A DNA stretch of 64,000 nucleotides, taken from Hymenobacter sp. APR13 (GTDB lineage: Bacteria > Bacteroidota > Bacteroidia > Cytophagales > Hymenobacteraceae). Positions within the stretch are counted from its first letter, which is position 1; each line of letters opens with the position of its first letter. The notes under the pieces are model-generated. The model made no database searches. It saw nothing but the letters and a program-made list of their open reading frames with translations, and was not told the origin of the DNA. The position numbers were made by a program, and so were the translations under genes. The stretch lies in assembly GCF_000737515.1 (NCBI RefSeq), contig NZ_CP006587.1, positions 2,723,001 to 2,787,000 of the forward strand. The letters are read 5' to 3'. Below, in pieces: positions 1 through 7,809 of this stretch.

Positions 1-675
1 GCCGTGCCTAGCTCCATCGTGAGCAAGGTGATTGATGACCTGCTGAAGTATAAAGTGGTGCAGCGCGCCCTGCTGGGCGTGCAGATCCGGGAGGTAGACG
101 CGCAGCTGGCTTCTGAGAAGAAGCTCAACACGCTGAGCGGCGTGTACGTGATGGGCCTGAGCAAAAACAGCTCAGCCGCTGACGCTGGCCTGAAGGAAGG
201 TGACATCATCACCGAAATCAACGGTGCCAAGGTGAACACCTCGTCGCAGCTGCAGGAGCAGGTAGCCCGCTTCCGCCCCGGCGACAAAATCAAGGTGACC
301 TACCTGCGTGGCTCCGACACGCGCACGGCCTCGGCCACGCTGCGCAACTCCACCGGCACCACCGACATCATCCGGGAAGAGCTGGCCAAGGCCATCAAGT
401 ATGAAGGCGCCACACTGGCTCCGGTAAGCAAGCAGGAAATGAACAAGCTGGGCCTGGAAGGTGGCGCGAAAATCAGCGGCATCCAGGGCTCTAACTTCCG
501 CGAAACCGGCATTGCCGACGGCTTCATCATCACCCGCATCGACAAGAACAAGGTGAGCAAGCCCCAGGATGTGGCCCAGTACCTGGAAGCCGCCAAGGAA
601 AGCCAGGGCGCGCTGGTAGAAGGCGTGTACCCCGACGGCCGCAAAGCCTACTACCCCATCGGGCAGGCCGAGTAG
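1..675 (+). CDS. Deg/HtrA-family serine protease, C-terminal part (5' truncated)
   Basis: Only the last 224 residues are in the window; the frame is open to base 1. The first residues (AVPSSIVSKVIDDL) match the end of the trypsin-like domain of DegP/HtrA proteases, and the catalytic Ser lies upstream outside the window. Two PDZ-like domains follow: one around residues 15-110 with LLGVQI and the typical AADAGLKEGDIITEING signature, and a shorter second one around 125-220 ending in VEGVYPDGRKAYYPIG. These proteases act in the periplasm, where the PDZ domains bind unfolded or signalling peptides. A terminator follows the stop, so this looks like the end of its transcript. Confidence 0.9.
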   Translation, partial: AVPSSIVSKVIDDLLKYKVVQRALLGVQIREVDAQLASEKKLNTLSGVYVMGLSKNSSAADAGLKEGDIITEINGAKVNTSSQLQEQVARFRPGDKIKVTYLRGSDTRTASATLRNSTGTTDIIREELAKAIKYEGATLAPVSKQEMNKLGLEGGAKISGIQGSNFRETGIADGFIITRIDKNKVSKPQDVAQYLEAAKESQGALVEGVYPDGRKAYYPIGQAE

Positions 676-678
676 CCC

Positions 679-718
679 TCATTCCGAGCGACGCGCGGAA
701 TCCAAGGATTCCAGCGGC
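679..718. repeat. Degenerate half copy of the CATTCCGAGC repeat family
   Basis: Directly after the protease stop, CATTCCGAGCGacgcGCGGAATCC resembles one arm of the GTCATTCCGAGCGGAGCGAGGAATC palindromes found intact elsewhere in the window (near 38.1 and 43.5 kb). A local inverted repeat GGAATCC-aa-GGATTCC follows. It looks like a decayed copy. Confidence 0.4.
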
Positions 719-732
719 CGGAAATATCTGCA

Positions 733-766
733 AAGCTCCTGCTACACCCGTAGCAGGAGCTTTTTT
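733..766 (+). terminator. Intrinsic terminator after the protease gene
   Basis: The 11-bp stem AGCTCCTGCTA / TAGCAGGAGCT has a 6-nt loop and is followed by a run of six T. It is placed about 60 bp after the protease stop. Confidence 0.85.
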
Positions 767-822
767 GCGTTGAAACCTGGCAACGCGGGACACGGTAAAT
801 AGCAGCCCCCGCGCCAATTCAT

Positions 823-830
823 TAGATTTG
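823..830 (+). promoter_or_regulatory. -7 box TAGATTTG
   Basis: This is a perfect match to the Bacteroidota consensus TAnnTTTG, 37 bp before the aldehyde dehydrogenase start. No clear TTG -33 element is seen at 19 bp. Confidence 0.6.
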
Positions 831-867
831 CTGAATACCAATCCGCATTTCCCACCCAACCTTTCTC

Positions 868-2466
868 ATGAAACAAGCCCTCGAAGAAGCTACCGCCACC
901 GGCACCGACGTGCAGGACCACGACCACCACGGCATCCGGCAGGTGCTGCGCGAGCTGGGCGTAGAAGCCACCAACGCCGCCTGGAGCACCGGCCTAGTGT
1001 GGGGCGGCCAGGACAATGCCCAGGCCCGCGCCATCCACTCGCCCACCGACGGCAAGCTCATCGGCAGCGTGGCCTTTGCCACTGTAGAAGACTACGAGCA
1101 GGTGGTGCAGAAGGCCCAGGAAGCCTTCCTGACCTGGCGCACCGTGCCGGCGCCCAAGCGCGGCGAAATCGTGCGCCAGATTGGCAACAAACTGCGCGAG
1201 TTCAAGGAGCCGCTGGGCAAGCTGGTGAGCTACGAGATGGGCAAAATCCTGCAGGAAGGCCTCGGCGAAGTGCAGGAGATGATTGACATCTGCGACTTCG
1301 CGGTTGGCCTCTCGCGCCAGTTGCACGGCTTTACGATGCACTCGGAGCGCCCGGCGCACCGCATGTATGAGCAGTACCACCCGCTGGGCGTGGTGGGCAT
1401 CATCTCGGCCTTCAACTTCCCGGTGGCCGTGTGGAGCTGGAACGCCATGCTGGCCGCCGTCTGCGGCGACGTGTGTATCTGGAAGCCCTCGGAGAAGACG
1501 CCGCTGGTAGCCGTGGCCGTGCAGCACATCATCCAGGACGTGCTACGCGAAAACGAGCTGCCCGAAGGCATCTTCAACCTGGTTATCGGCGACGCCGAGA
1601 TTGGGGCGGCCATGGCCGCCGACGGCCGCGTGCCGCTGGTGTCGGCCACGGGCAGCACCCGCATGGGCAAGAAGGTAGGCGAAGTGGTGGGCGCCCGCCT
1701 GGGCCGCGCGCTGCTGGAACTGGGCGGCAACAACGCCATCATCCTCACCCAGCACGCCGACCTGGAAATTGCCATTCGCGCCATCGTGTTCGGGGCTGTG
1801 GGTACGGCCGGGCAGCGCTGCACCACCACCCGCCGCGTCATCATCCACGAATCCATTTTCGAGGATGTGAAGGCCCGCCTGCTGAAAATCTACCCCAACC
1901 TGCCCATCGGCCACCCGCTGCAGGACGGCAAGCTGGTGGGTCCGCTCATCGACACAGACGCCGTGCAGGCCTTCACCAAGGCCCTGGAAGCGGTGCAAAA
2001 GGAAGGCGGCAAGCTGCTCATCGGCGGTGAGGTGCTGAGCGGCGCCGGCTACGAAACCGGCACCTACGTGACGCCCGCGCTGGTGGAAGCCGACAACGCC
2101 TACCACACCGTGCAGGAAGAAACCTTTGCGCCCATCCTGTACCTGATCCGGTACAGCGGCGACGTGGAAAACGCCATTGCCATCCAGAACGGCGTGCGTC
2201 AGGGCCTCTCGTCGAGCATCTTCACGCTGAATATGCGCGAGGCTGAAGCCTTCCTGGCCCACACCGGCTCCGACTGCGGCATTGCCAACGTGAACATCGG
2301 CACGAGCGGCGCCGAAATCGGTGGCGCGTTCGGCGGCGAGAAGGAAACCGGCGGCGGCCGCGAGTCGGGCTCCGACGCGTGGCGCGTGTACATGCGCCGC
2401 CAGACCAACACCATCAACTACAGCACCCAGCTCCCGCTGGCCCAGGGCATCAAGTTCGATTTCTAG
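868..2466 (+). CDS. ALDH7-family aldehyde dehydrogenase (alpha-aminoadipic semialdehyde dehydrogenase type)
   Basis: A 532-residue cytosolic NAD(P)-dependent dehydrogenase. The sequence shows the Rossmann-fold motif around SATGSTRMGKKVGE, the general base Glu284 in LLELGGNN and the nucleophile Cys318 in GQRCTTTRR, with the usual spacing of about 34 residues. The overall pattern (NVNIGTSGAEIGGAFGGEKETGGGRESGSDAW) is typical of ALDH7/antiquitin, which oxidises alpha-aminoadipic semialdehyde in lysine breakdown and can also act on other aldehydes. The N-terminal 40 residues are poorly conserved and His/Asp-rich (DVQDHDHHG). It is a monocistronic unit with its own -7 box upstream and a strong terminator downstream. 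The family is certain; the exact substrate is inferred. Confidence 0.93.
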   Translation: MKQALEEATATGTDVQDHDHHGIRQVLRELGVEATNAAWSTGLVWGGQDNAQARAIHSPTDGKLIGSVAFATVEDYEQVVQKAQEAFLTWRTVPAPKRGEIVRQIGNKLREFKEPLGKLVSYEMGKILQEGLGEVQEMIDICDFAVGLSRQLHGFTMHSERPAHRMYEQYHPLGVVGIISAFNFPVAVWSWNAMLAAVCGDVCIWKPSEKTPLVAVAVQHIIQDVLRENELPEGIFNLVIGDAEIGAAMAADGRVPLVSATGSTRMGKKVGEVVGARLGRALLELGGNNAIILTQHADLEIAIRAIVFGAVGTAGQRCTTTRRVIIHESIFEDVKARLLKIYPNLPIGHPLQDGKLVGPLIDTDAVQAFTKALEAVQKEGGKLLIGGEVLSGAGYETGTYVTPALVEADNAYHTVQEETFAPILYLIRYSGDVENAIAIQNGVRQGLSSSIFTLNMREAEAFLAHTGSDCGIANVNIGTSGAEIGGAFGGEKETGGGRESGSDAWRVYMRRQTNTINYSTQLPLAQGIKFDF

Positions 2467-2471
2467 CTGAA

Positions 2472-2598
2472 TGTAGCATAGGCTTCAGCCTGTGCCGGAC
2501 TGCGTAGTTACACAAAGCAAAAGGCCGCCATCAACCAGATGGCGGCCTTTTGCTTTTACTCGAAGTGCAAGTCGGCACAGGCTGAAGCCTATGCTACA
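2472..2598. repeat. Nested inverted repeat, GCATAGGCTTCAGCCTGTGCC family
   Basis: Perfect 26-bp outer arms (2472-2497 and 2573-2598; core TAGCATAGGCTTCAGCC) enclose a separate 16-bp-arm hairpin. The right arm contains the stop codon of the convergent lipoprotein gene at 2594. The core is related to the palindrome at 13.1 kb (CCCAGGGCTTCAGCCCTGGG), so both appear to belong to one family. Confidence 0.85.
2517..2553. terminator. Bidirectional terminator between convergent genes
   Basis: The perfect 16-bp arms GCAAAAGGCCGCCATC / GATGGCGGCCTTTTGC have a 5-nt loop and A/T runs on both sides. The hairpin can terminate both the aldehyde dehydrogenase and the lipoprotein transcripts. Confidence 0.85.
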
Positions 2599-3115
2599 TG
2601 CCGACTTTGAGGTCGCCGTGGCCTTTGTAGTATAGCGCTGAGCCGTTGCGCATCACGTAGTAGAGCCGGTAGAGCCTGCCTTGCTGGAAATTGCTGCCGC
2701 TGACGTCAAGCAAAACCGTCTGGCCCGTGCTGGCTGTAGTAGAAGTGGATCGATTCAGTACCGCCTGGTAGTTGGCGTCCACTACCACAAAGCTGCACGT
2801 CACGGCCACGGGGGCCTCGTACTGGAAGGCGGCTTGCACCGTAGCCGGATTGGGATAGAAGCTGAGGCGCGACACTGTACCGTTGGCAGGCGCATTCAGA
2901 TCCAGTCCCAAATCCTTGAATAGATCCTGCTCCTGCTGATTCCAGGTGCCGTCCAGCGTCCAGTCAGTAGGGTCGGTGGCGCCGGTGGGGCGGTTGCTCA
3001 CATCGCGCACGGTGATGCCGCCGTTGGGCCCGAAGTCGATGGTGGGGGCGTCGTTGTCCTTTTCACAGGCGACGAGGGCGGTAACGGCAAAAAACAGGAA
3101 TGGAAGAAACTTCAT
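2594..3115 (-). CDS. Small secreted lipoprotein, unknown function
   Basis: 173 residues. The chosen ATG gives MKFLPFLFFAVTALVACEKD, a short hydrophobic signal ending in a lipobox (ALVAC), so the mature protein should be lipid-anchored and exported. Longer in-frame starts would place a second hydrophobic stretch before the signal and are unlikely. The rest is Asp/Asn/Thr-rich with predicted beta strands (RLSFYPNPATVQAAFQYEAPV) and resembles short Bacteroidota envelope proteins with a 'YPNPA' motif as in sorting domains, though it lacks the usual C-terminal placement. Its last codon and stop are inside an intergenic inverted repeat. I cannot assign a function. Confidence 0.75.
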   Translation of the reverse strand: MKFLPFLFFAVTALVACEKDNDAPTIDFGPNGGITVRDVSNRPTGATDPTDWTLDGTWNQQEQDLFKDLGLDLNAPANGTVSRLSFYPNPATVQAAFQYEAPVAVTCSFVVVDANYQAVLNRSTSTTASTGQTVLLDVSGSNFQQGRLYRLYYVMRNGSALYYKGHGDLKVGM

Positions 3116-3316
3116 ACGGGCAGAATAGCTTAACGGAAAGAATAGCAGACAAGGCAGTTGCAAAAATACTGCGCCGTGCGGCAATGTTGGCGGACAGGTG
3201 CAACCCTGGCGCCACGCGGCTGTCTTTCACCTGCTTGCCCCCCAGCATGTAGCAGCTTCGCTTGGAAAGTCGGATATTCGCTGACTTTCGCCTGTTTCAC
3301 CTTCCGCTTTTCGCTT

Positions 3317-3889
3317 ATGGAAGCTTTTGCTTATACCGATATCAACGCCCCGCTGGTAGAGCGGTGCCGCCTGGGCGACCGGCGGGCCCAGGCTGAGATA
3401 TACAAGCGCTATTCCAAGGCCATGTTCAACGCCTCGTTGCGCATCACCGGCAACTACGCCGAGGCCGAAGATGTGCTGCAGGAAGCCTTCCTGAGTGCGT
3501 TTCGGGAGCTGCACAGCTACAAAGGTGACTCGTCGTTTGGCTCCTGGCTGAAGCGCATCGTCATCAACAAAAGCATCAACTGCCTGCGCAACCGGCGCCT
3601 GCAGCTGGTGCCGCTGGGCGAGCAGCACGATGCCGCCGCCGGCCCCGAACCGTCTGACTACGCCGCCGACAGCGACGAAACCCACTGGCGCGCCGACGTG
3701 GTGCGCCGCTGCGTGCAGGAGCTGCCCGACGGCTACCGCGTGGTGCTGACCCTGTACCTGCTCGAAGGCTACGACCACGCCGAAATAGCCGGCATTCTGG
3801 GCATCACGGAGTCTACGTCGAAGTCGCAGTACAGCCGGGCCCGCAAGAAACTGCTGGAGCTGGCCAGCCAGCGCGGCCTCACGGCCTGA
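3317..3889 (+). CDS. ECF-type RNA polymerase sigma factor
   Basis: 190 residues. Region 2 spans about 15-85 (AEDVLQEAFLSAFRELHSYKGDSSFGSWLKRIVINKSINCLR) and region 4 about 125-185 (LPDGYRVVLTLYLLEGYDHAEIAGILGITESTSKSQYSRARKKL), the normal ECF order with no region 3. The ATG at 3317 is preferred because the upstream in-frame extension is Cys/Trp-rich and unlike any sigma factor. It directs RNA polymerase to a small regulon. The probable anti-sigma gene follows after 83 bp and an envelope protein gene overlaps that one, which suggests the usual arrangement where the sigma factor is held inactive at the inner membrane. Confidence 0.93.
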   Translation: MEAFAYTDINAPLVERCRLGDRRAQAEIYKRYSKAMFNASLRITGNYAEAEDVLQEAFLSAFRELHSYKGDSSFGSWLKRIVINKSINCLRNRRLQLVPLGEQHDAAAGPEPSDYAADSDETHWRADVVRRCVQELPDGYRVVLTLYLLEGYDHAEIAGILGITESTSKSQYSRARKKLLELASQRGLTA

Positions 3890-3972
3890 TACCACCCCGC
3901 TTTGCTTTTCCCCTCTGACAATGCCCTTGGGCAGCTGCAGAACCCCATAGTGCCCCTAGTACCACCCCGAAC

Positions 3973-4755
3973 ATGAACGACAAAGAAACCGGACTGGAAA
4001 ATTTCGTTGAGCGGCACCGCGCCGACTTCGACGTGTTTGAGCCGCGCCCGGACTTGTGGGACGCCATTGAGGCGCAGCTGGCGGATTCCGCCGCTGCCCC
4101 TGCTACCGCCATGCCCGACGAGGAGCCCGCTCCGCTGCGGGTGGTGCGTATGCATCCGGCTGCCGAAGCCCCTGCCACTCCTGCCTCCGCCGCCCGCCGC
4201 GCCACCTGGCTGCCGCGCCCGGCCATGGCTGCCGCCACCGCCGCCCTGCTGCTGGCCGGCCTCGGCGCCATCTGGAGCAACAACACCAGCCACTCCGGCG
4301 CCTGGACCGCCACCACGGCCGCCGTGGCTCCGCCTGCCACTGCGGCGGCGGCTGAAAGCCCAGCGGGCCTGTCTTTTGGCTTTGAAGCCGAGCCGGTAGC
4401 AGAGGCGACCTCCGCCTCGCCGGCCCAGCGCCTCACGCAGGAAGTGCGCCGTATGGAAAGCTACTTTGCCGTGCAGATTGAAGAGCGCCAAGCCCAGCTG
4501 CAGAAGCTGGAAGCCACCATGCCGGCCGGCGCCGCCGCCGACTGGCAGCGCGAGCTGGCCGGCCTCGACTCGACGTACCGGCAGCTCAAGCAGGAGCTCT
4601 ACCGCAACCCCGAGCCCACTGTGGTGCTCGATGCCATGAACCGCAACCTGCAGATCCGCCTCGACATCCTCAACCAGCAAACCCGCACCCGGGAGCAGAT
4701 GCAGGAGTATCAGGCGCAGGGCACGCCGGCCACCACCAATCAGCCCCAGCCATGA
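3973..4755 (+). CDS. Probable membrane-bound anti-sigma factor
   Basis: 260 residues with no recognisable enzyme motif. The N-terminal part (FVERHRADFDVFEPRPDLWDAIEAQL) is a short helical segment of the kind Bacteroidota anti-sigma proteins present to the cytoplasm. A single membrane span follows at about 75-95 (AMAAATAALLLAGLGAIW), then a low-complexity Ala/Pro/Thr stretch and a predicted coiled coil around 160-245 (RLTQEVRRMESYFAVQIEERQ), which would be periplasmic. The function is inferred from topology and from its place directly after the ECF sigma gene. The stop overlaps the next start by 4 bp (ATGA), so translation is probably coupled. Confidence 0.7.
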   Translation: MNDKETGLENFVERHRADFDVFEPRPDLWDAIEAQLADSAAAPATAMPDEEPAPLRVVRMHPAAEAPATPASAARRATWLPRPAMAAATAALLLAGLGAIWSNNTSHSGAWTATTAAVAPPATAAAAESPAGLSFGFEAEPVAEATSASPAQRLTQEVRRMESYFAVQIEERQAQLQKLEATMPAGAAADWQRELAGLDSTYRQLKQELYRNPEPTVVLDAMNRNLQIRLDILNQQTRTREQMQEYQAQGTPATTNQPQP

Positions 4756-5978
4756 GCCAGCCTCTACGCCAGCTTCTGAACCAGGCGGTGCTGCTGGGTG
4801 GCCTAGTGCTAGCCGGCTGCAGCGCCGTGCGTGCGCAGTCGGTGGAAGCCCACTTCTACCAGGCCGGCCCCGAGGCCGCGCCGCTGCCGCTGCAGGGCGG
4901 CCCGGCCGAAGGGCAGGGCGTGCAAGGACCCCAGGGCCCGCAGGATGAAGCCACGCCGGCCCCGGCCGTGGAGAAGACGCGCCGCCTGATCCGCACGTTC
5001 AGCGCCGCCAACGGCAAGCCGTTCGCCCTCAATACCCGCTACGGCCGCGTGCTCGTGAACGTGTGGAACCGCCCGGAAATCCGCACCGACGTGGACATCA
5101 TCACGCGGGCCGAAACCGAAACCCAGGCCCAGCAGCTCCAGGACATGATTCAGGTGCAGCTGCTCGAAAATGACCCTTCCACGGGCGGTATTTCGGTTAA
5201 TTCGCGCTTCGGCACTATGCCCCACGGCTGCTGGAGCCGCACCAAACTATACGAAGTGAACTACACGGTGTGGGTGCCGCGCAACACGCCGCTGCACGTG
5301 TTCAGCACCTTCGGCGACGTGAGCATTAACGGTGACCTGACCGGCGCCACCGAGCTGGCTGTGGAGTACGGCACGCTGCGCACCGGCCGCCTCGATGGCC
5401 CGCAGAACCTGCTGCGCGTCGGCAACGGCCAGGCCTCGGTGGTGTATGCCAAGCGCGCCAGCATTGATGCCTCGTACTCGCGGCTGCGTCTGGACGCCGG
5501 CCTGCTGGTGGATCTGCGCAACAACTACTCGGATATCGACATTGGGACGGTGCAGGACCTGACCGTGCACAGCAAGTACGGCGACGTGGCCCTGGGCACG
5601 GTGCAGAACCTGCGCGGCACCTCCGGCTACTCCCGCTTCAGCATCGACAAGCTCTCCGACCGCCTCGACATGACGGTGCAGTACTGCCCCAACTTCGAGG
5701 TGCGCAACACCGGCAAAAACTTCCGCGTCATCAACCTCGACGGCGGCTACAGCACCATCCTGCTCAACTTCGCCGACGATGCCGGCTTCAACTTCGACGT
5801 GAACACCCAGCACGGCAAGCTGCTCGTGGACAAGAAGCTGGTGCGGGTGGAGGCCGAGGAAAGCGGCCCGGCGTCCAGCGACATGCAGGGCACCTTCGGC
5901 GTGGCCAGCCGCAGCCGCTCAGCCGCCAGCAACGTCAACATCAAAGTGCGCTACGGCAACGTCCGCTTTAATCGGTAA
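4752..5978 (+). CDS. Secreted DUF4097-like beta-repeat protein
   Basis: 408 residues. The N-terminus has a signal peptide with a possible lipobox (LVLAGCSAVRAQ). After a Gly/Pro/Gln-rich linker (about 40-75), residues 80-408 form repeated short beta strands of the form 'G.v.i...g....l.v...yG.v.' (NTRYGRVLVNVWNRPE, FSTFGDVSINGD, SKYGDVALGTV, QHGKLLVDKKL, VRYGNVRFNR), typical of the adhesin-like DUF4097/DUF2807 beta-solenoid proteins. It is the third gene of the sigma/anti-sigma operon, so it may be the sensor, target or structural output of that envelope response. Its stop is followed within 4 bp by a repeat region. Confidence 0.75.
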   Translation: MSQPLRQLLNQAVLLGGLVLAGCSAVRAQSVEAHFYQAGPEAAPLPLQGGPAEGQGVQGPQGPQDEATPAPAVEKTRRLIRTFSAANGKPFALNTRYGRVLVNVWNRPEIRTDVDIITRAETETQAQQLQDMIQVQLLENDPSTGGISVNSRFGTMPHGCWSRTKLYEVNYTVWVPRNTPLHVFSTFGDVSINGDLTGATELAVEYGTLRTGRLDGPQNLLRVGNGQASVVYAKRASIDASYSRLRLDAGLLVDLRNNYSDIDIGTVQDLTVHSKYGDVALGTVQNLRGTSGYSRFSIDKLSDRLDMTVQYCPNFEVRNTGKNFRVINLDGGYSTILLNFADDAGFNFDVNTQHGKLLVDKKLVRVEAEESGPASSDMQGTFGVASRSRSAASNVNIKVRYGNVRFNR

Positions 5979-5979
5979 G

Positions 5980-6160
5980 TGATGAGGTGATGTGATGGGG
6001 TGATGAAGTGATGGGGTTATGAGGTAATGAAGAAATAAAGTCAGCCCATCCGTCATGCAGAGGCGCAGCCGAAGCATCTCGCCAGTGTGGTAAAGCCACT
6101 ACACTCGCCAGATGCTTCGGCTGCGCCTCTATCGTGACACCTCATCACCTCATCACCCAA
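5980..6160. repeat. Nested repeat: GATGAGGTGAT outer array around a GTCATGCAGAGGCGCAGCC palindrome
   Basis: The outer left part is a tandem-like GTGATGAGGTGATGTGATGGGGTGATGAAG array starting 2 bp after the TAA of the upstream gene; the outer right part is its inverse (CACCTCATCACCTCATCACC, to about 6160). Inside lies an inverted repeat at 6052-6137 with arms of about 37 bp (core AGGCGCAGCCGAAGCATCTCG), near-perfect. The same two families are nested in the same way at 38.02-38.21 kb. Confidence 0.85.
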
Positions 6161-6180
6161 CAACTGCCGTTCTTTGTGGT

Positions 6181-6738
6181 ATGCGTACTCGTTTCTGCGG
6201 TTTGTTCCTTTCCTTGCTGCTAGCCGGGCCGACCGCGCCGCTGCTGGCCCAAACTCCTGCTGCCATGTCCGCTACCAAGCCTGCTGCCCCGGCTCCTGCC
6301 GCGTTGCCTTCTGCCATGCGCACCTACTCGCTGCGCCTGACGCCCGGCCAGGACCTGCGCCAGCAGCTCAACGCCTTTGTGGAGCAGCAGCAGATAAAGG
6401 CCGGCGCCCTCGTGACGTGCGTGGGCAGCCTCACCCAAGCTACTTTGCGGCTGGCCAACCAAGAAGGCCCCAGCGTGTACCGCGGCCACTTCGAAATCGT
6501 GAGCCTGGTGGGCACGCTTTCCACCAACGGCAGCCACCTGCACCTGGCCGTGTCTGACTCCACGGGGCGCACGCTGGGCGGGCATCTGCTCGATGGCAAC
6601 CTAATCTACACCACCGCCGAGCTGGTGCTGGGCGTGCTCGAAGACGTGGAGTTCCGGCGCGAGCCCGACCCCACGTTCGGCTACCGCGAGCTGACCGTGT
6701 ATCCGGCCCCGCGGAACCGGAGGCGGCATAAAAAATAA
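6181..6738 (+). CDS. Secreted PPC-domain (DUF296) protein
   Basis: 185 residues. The ATG at 6181 gives a clear signal peptide (MRTRFCGLFLSLLLAGPTAPLLAQ). After an Ala/Pro linker, residues about 45-170 match the PPC/DUF296 fold (YSLRLTPGQDLRQQL, GALVTCVGSLTQATLRLAN, FEIVSLVGTL, GSHLHLAVSDSTGRTLGGHLLDG, TTAELVLGVL). In plants this domain accompanies AT-hooks; in bacteria it occurs alone as a small trimeric protein with a conserved His pair. Here H-x-H is present in GSHLHLAV, which may bind metal. The signal peptide means this copy is probably periplasmic, so a DNA-related role is unlikely. It ends with a basic tail (RNRRRHKK). It stands alone between a repeat and an AT-rich gap. Confidence 0.85.
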   Translation: MRTRFCGLFLSLLLAGPTAPLLAQTPAAMSATKPAAPAPAALPSAMRTYSLRLTPGQDLRQQLNAFVEQQQIKAGALVTCVGSLTQATLRLANQEGPSVYRGHFEIVSLVGTLSTNGSHLHLAVSDSTGRTLGGHLLDGNLIYTTAELVLGVLEDVEFRREPDPTFGYRELTVYPAPRNRRRHKK

Positions 6739-6879
6739 TCTTATACAGAATGGCTATAATATTAATTGCTATTTATATTTTGAACGGATGTTTTAATTTC
6801 TTGTGATTTGCATTCCTTGTCTGTAGCAGGGCATGAAGCAACGACTATTAGCCTATACTCTAAATAATTGTTTACACTT

Positions 6880-7650
6880 ATGGCTCAGGGAAGAATTGGT
6901 GTCGTTCTGACTATGGCATTATTGGCTCATCAGCCTTTATTGGCACAACGTAATATATCTTTTCTGGCAATAGCCCAAGGCCAGGTGTCTAAACCCTATT
7001 TCGCTACGGATGACGTAGTCAGCTCACGGCTCTCACTGCGCCTGAAGCCCGACCGGACCCTGGGGATAGGAGTGCAATACAACATCACGCCCATCTGGGG
7101 GATAAAAGCTACTGCCGCCGTGCTGGATTATGGGCTGGAGTTTGCCGACCAATCGGACTATGTACGCAACAGGTGGCAGAGCAAAGGCAAAACCGGTCTG
7201 ACAGTAAATGCACGGGAGTATTCGCTGCAGGCTGTGGCTGCTAAGCCACTGCGCAAAAAACCCCGGCGCCATTGGCTGGCCGAGGCCGGGATTGATGTAC
7301 TGGATGCCCGATTTGGTATTGCTATCAGCGAATTCATGTATGGGTTTGGTTCCGGCGACCCTTCCACCGGTTTGGGTCAGGGAGGGACACTCACGGCCCG
7401 TCCGCTCAAATACAACCCGTACCGGGTAGGTCTGAGGGCAGCGGCTGGGCAGCAGTGGTCGTTTGGTGCCCATAGCTCGCTGGCCCTGCAACTGGTCGGA
7501 AGTATAGGGCTGAGCGAACTGGAGCGTTGGCAATTAGATTACACCGTGTGGGACATTTCCGCTACCGTTGATCCGGTATCATACCGCAATGTGATTGGCA
7601 AAAGATTAAGCTATGTAGGGTTGCGGTCAACCTACCGCTTCCAGCTATAG
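6880..7650 (+). CDS. Secreted beta-barrel-like protein, unknown
   Basis: 256 residues from the ATG (a TTG four codons earlier is less likely). The N-terminus looks like a signal peptide (MAQGRIGVVLTMALLAHQPLLAQ). The rest alternates polar and aromatic residues in short strands (LSLRLKPDRTLGIGVQYNITPIWGIKATAAVLDYGLEF, SYVGLRSTYRFQL at the end), the pattern of a small outer-membrane barrel ending in an aromatic-rich strand. The gene and the 140 bp upstream are clearly AT-richer than the neighbours, and codon use includes more A/T third positions, which hints at recent acquisition. I do not recognise a family. Confidence 0.7.
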   Translation: MAQGRIGVVLTMALLAHQPLLAQRNISFLAIAQGQVSKPYFATDDVVSSRLSLRLKPDRTLGIGVQYNITPIWGIKATAAVLDYGLEFADQSDYVRNRWQSKGKTGLTVNAREYSLQAVAAKPLRKKPRRHWLAEAGIDVLDARFGIAISEFMYGFGSGDPSTGLGQGGTLTARPLKYNPYRVGLRAAAGQQWSFGAHSSLALQLVGSIGLSELERWQLDYTVWDISATVDPVSYRNVIGKRLSYVGLRSTYRFQL

Positions 7651-7703
7651 CGCCCCACTTCCAGCTCAGCAGGCTGGTGGTTGAAAATTTCTTTATGTCC
7701 GGC

Positions 7704-7726
7704 GGCCGGCCTGTTTTAGGCCGGCC
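7704..7726. repeat. Short GC hairpin GGCCGGCCT-AGGCCGGCC
   Basis: A perfect 9-bp stem with a 5-nt T-rich loop sits about 55 bp after the upstream stop. It lacks a T-run afterwards, so a terminator role is uncertain. A weak -7-like box (TATACTTG, 7737-7744) follows. Confidence 0.5.
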
Positions 7727-7809
7727 GTTCCGTGCGTATACTTGTAGGAATATCTGCCGGCTCCGCGCGGGTCGCGGCTATGCATTGCCTTCTTTATCTA
7801 TTCTTTTTG

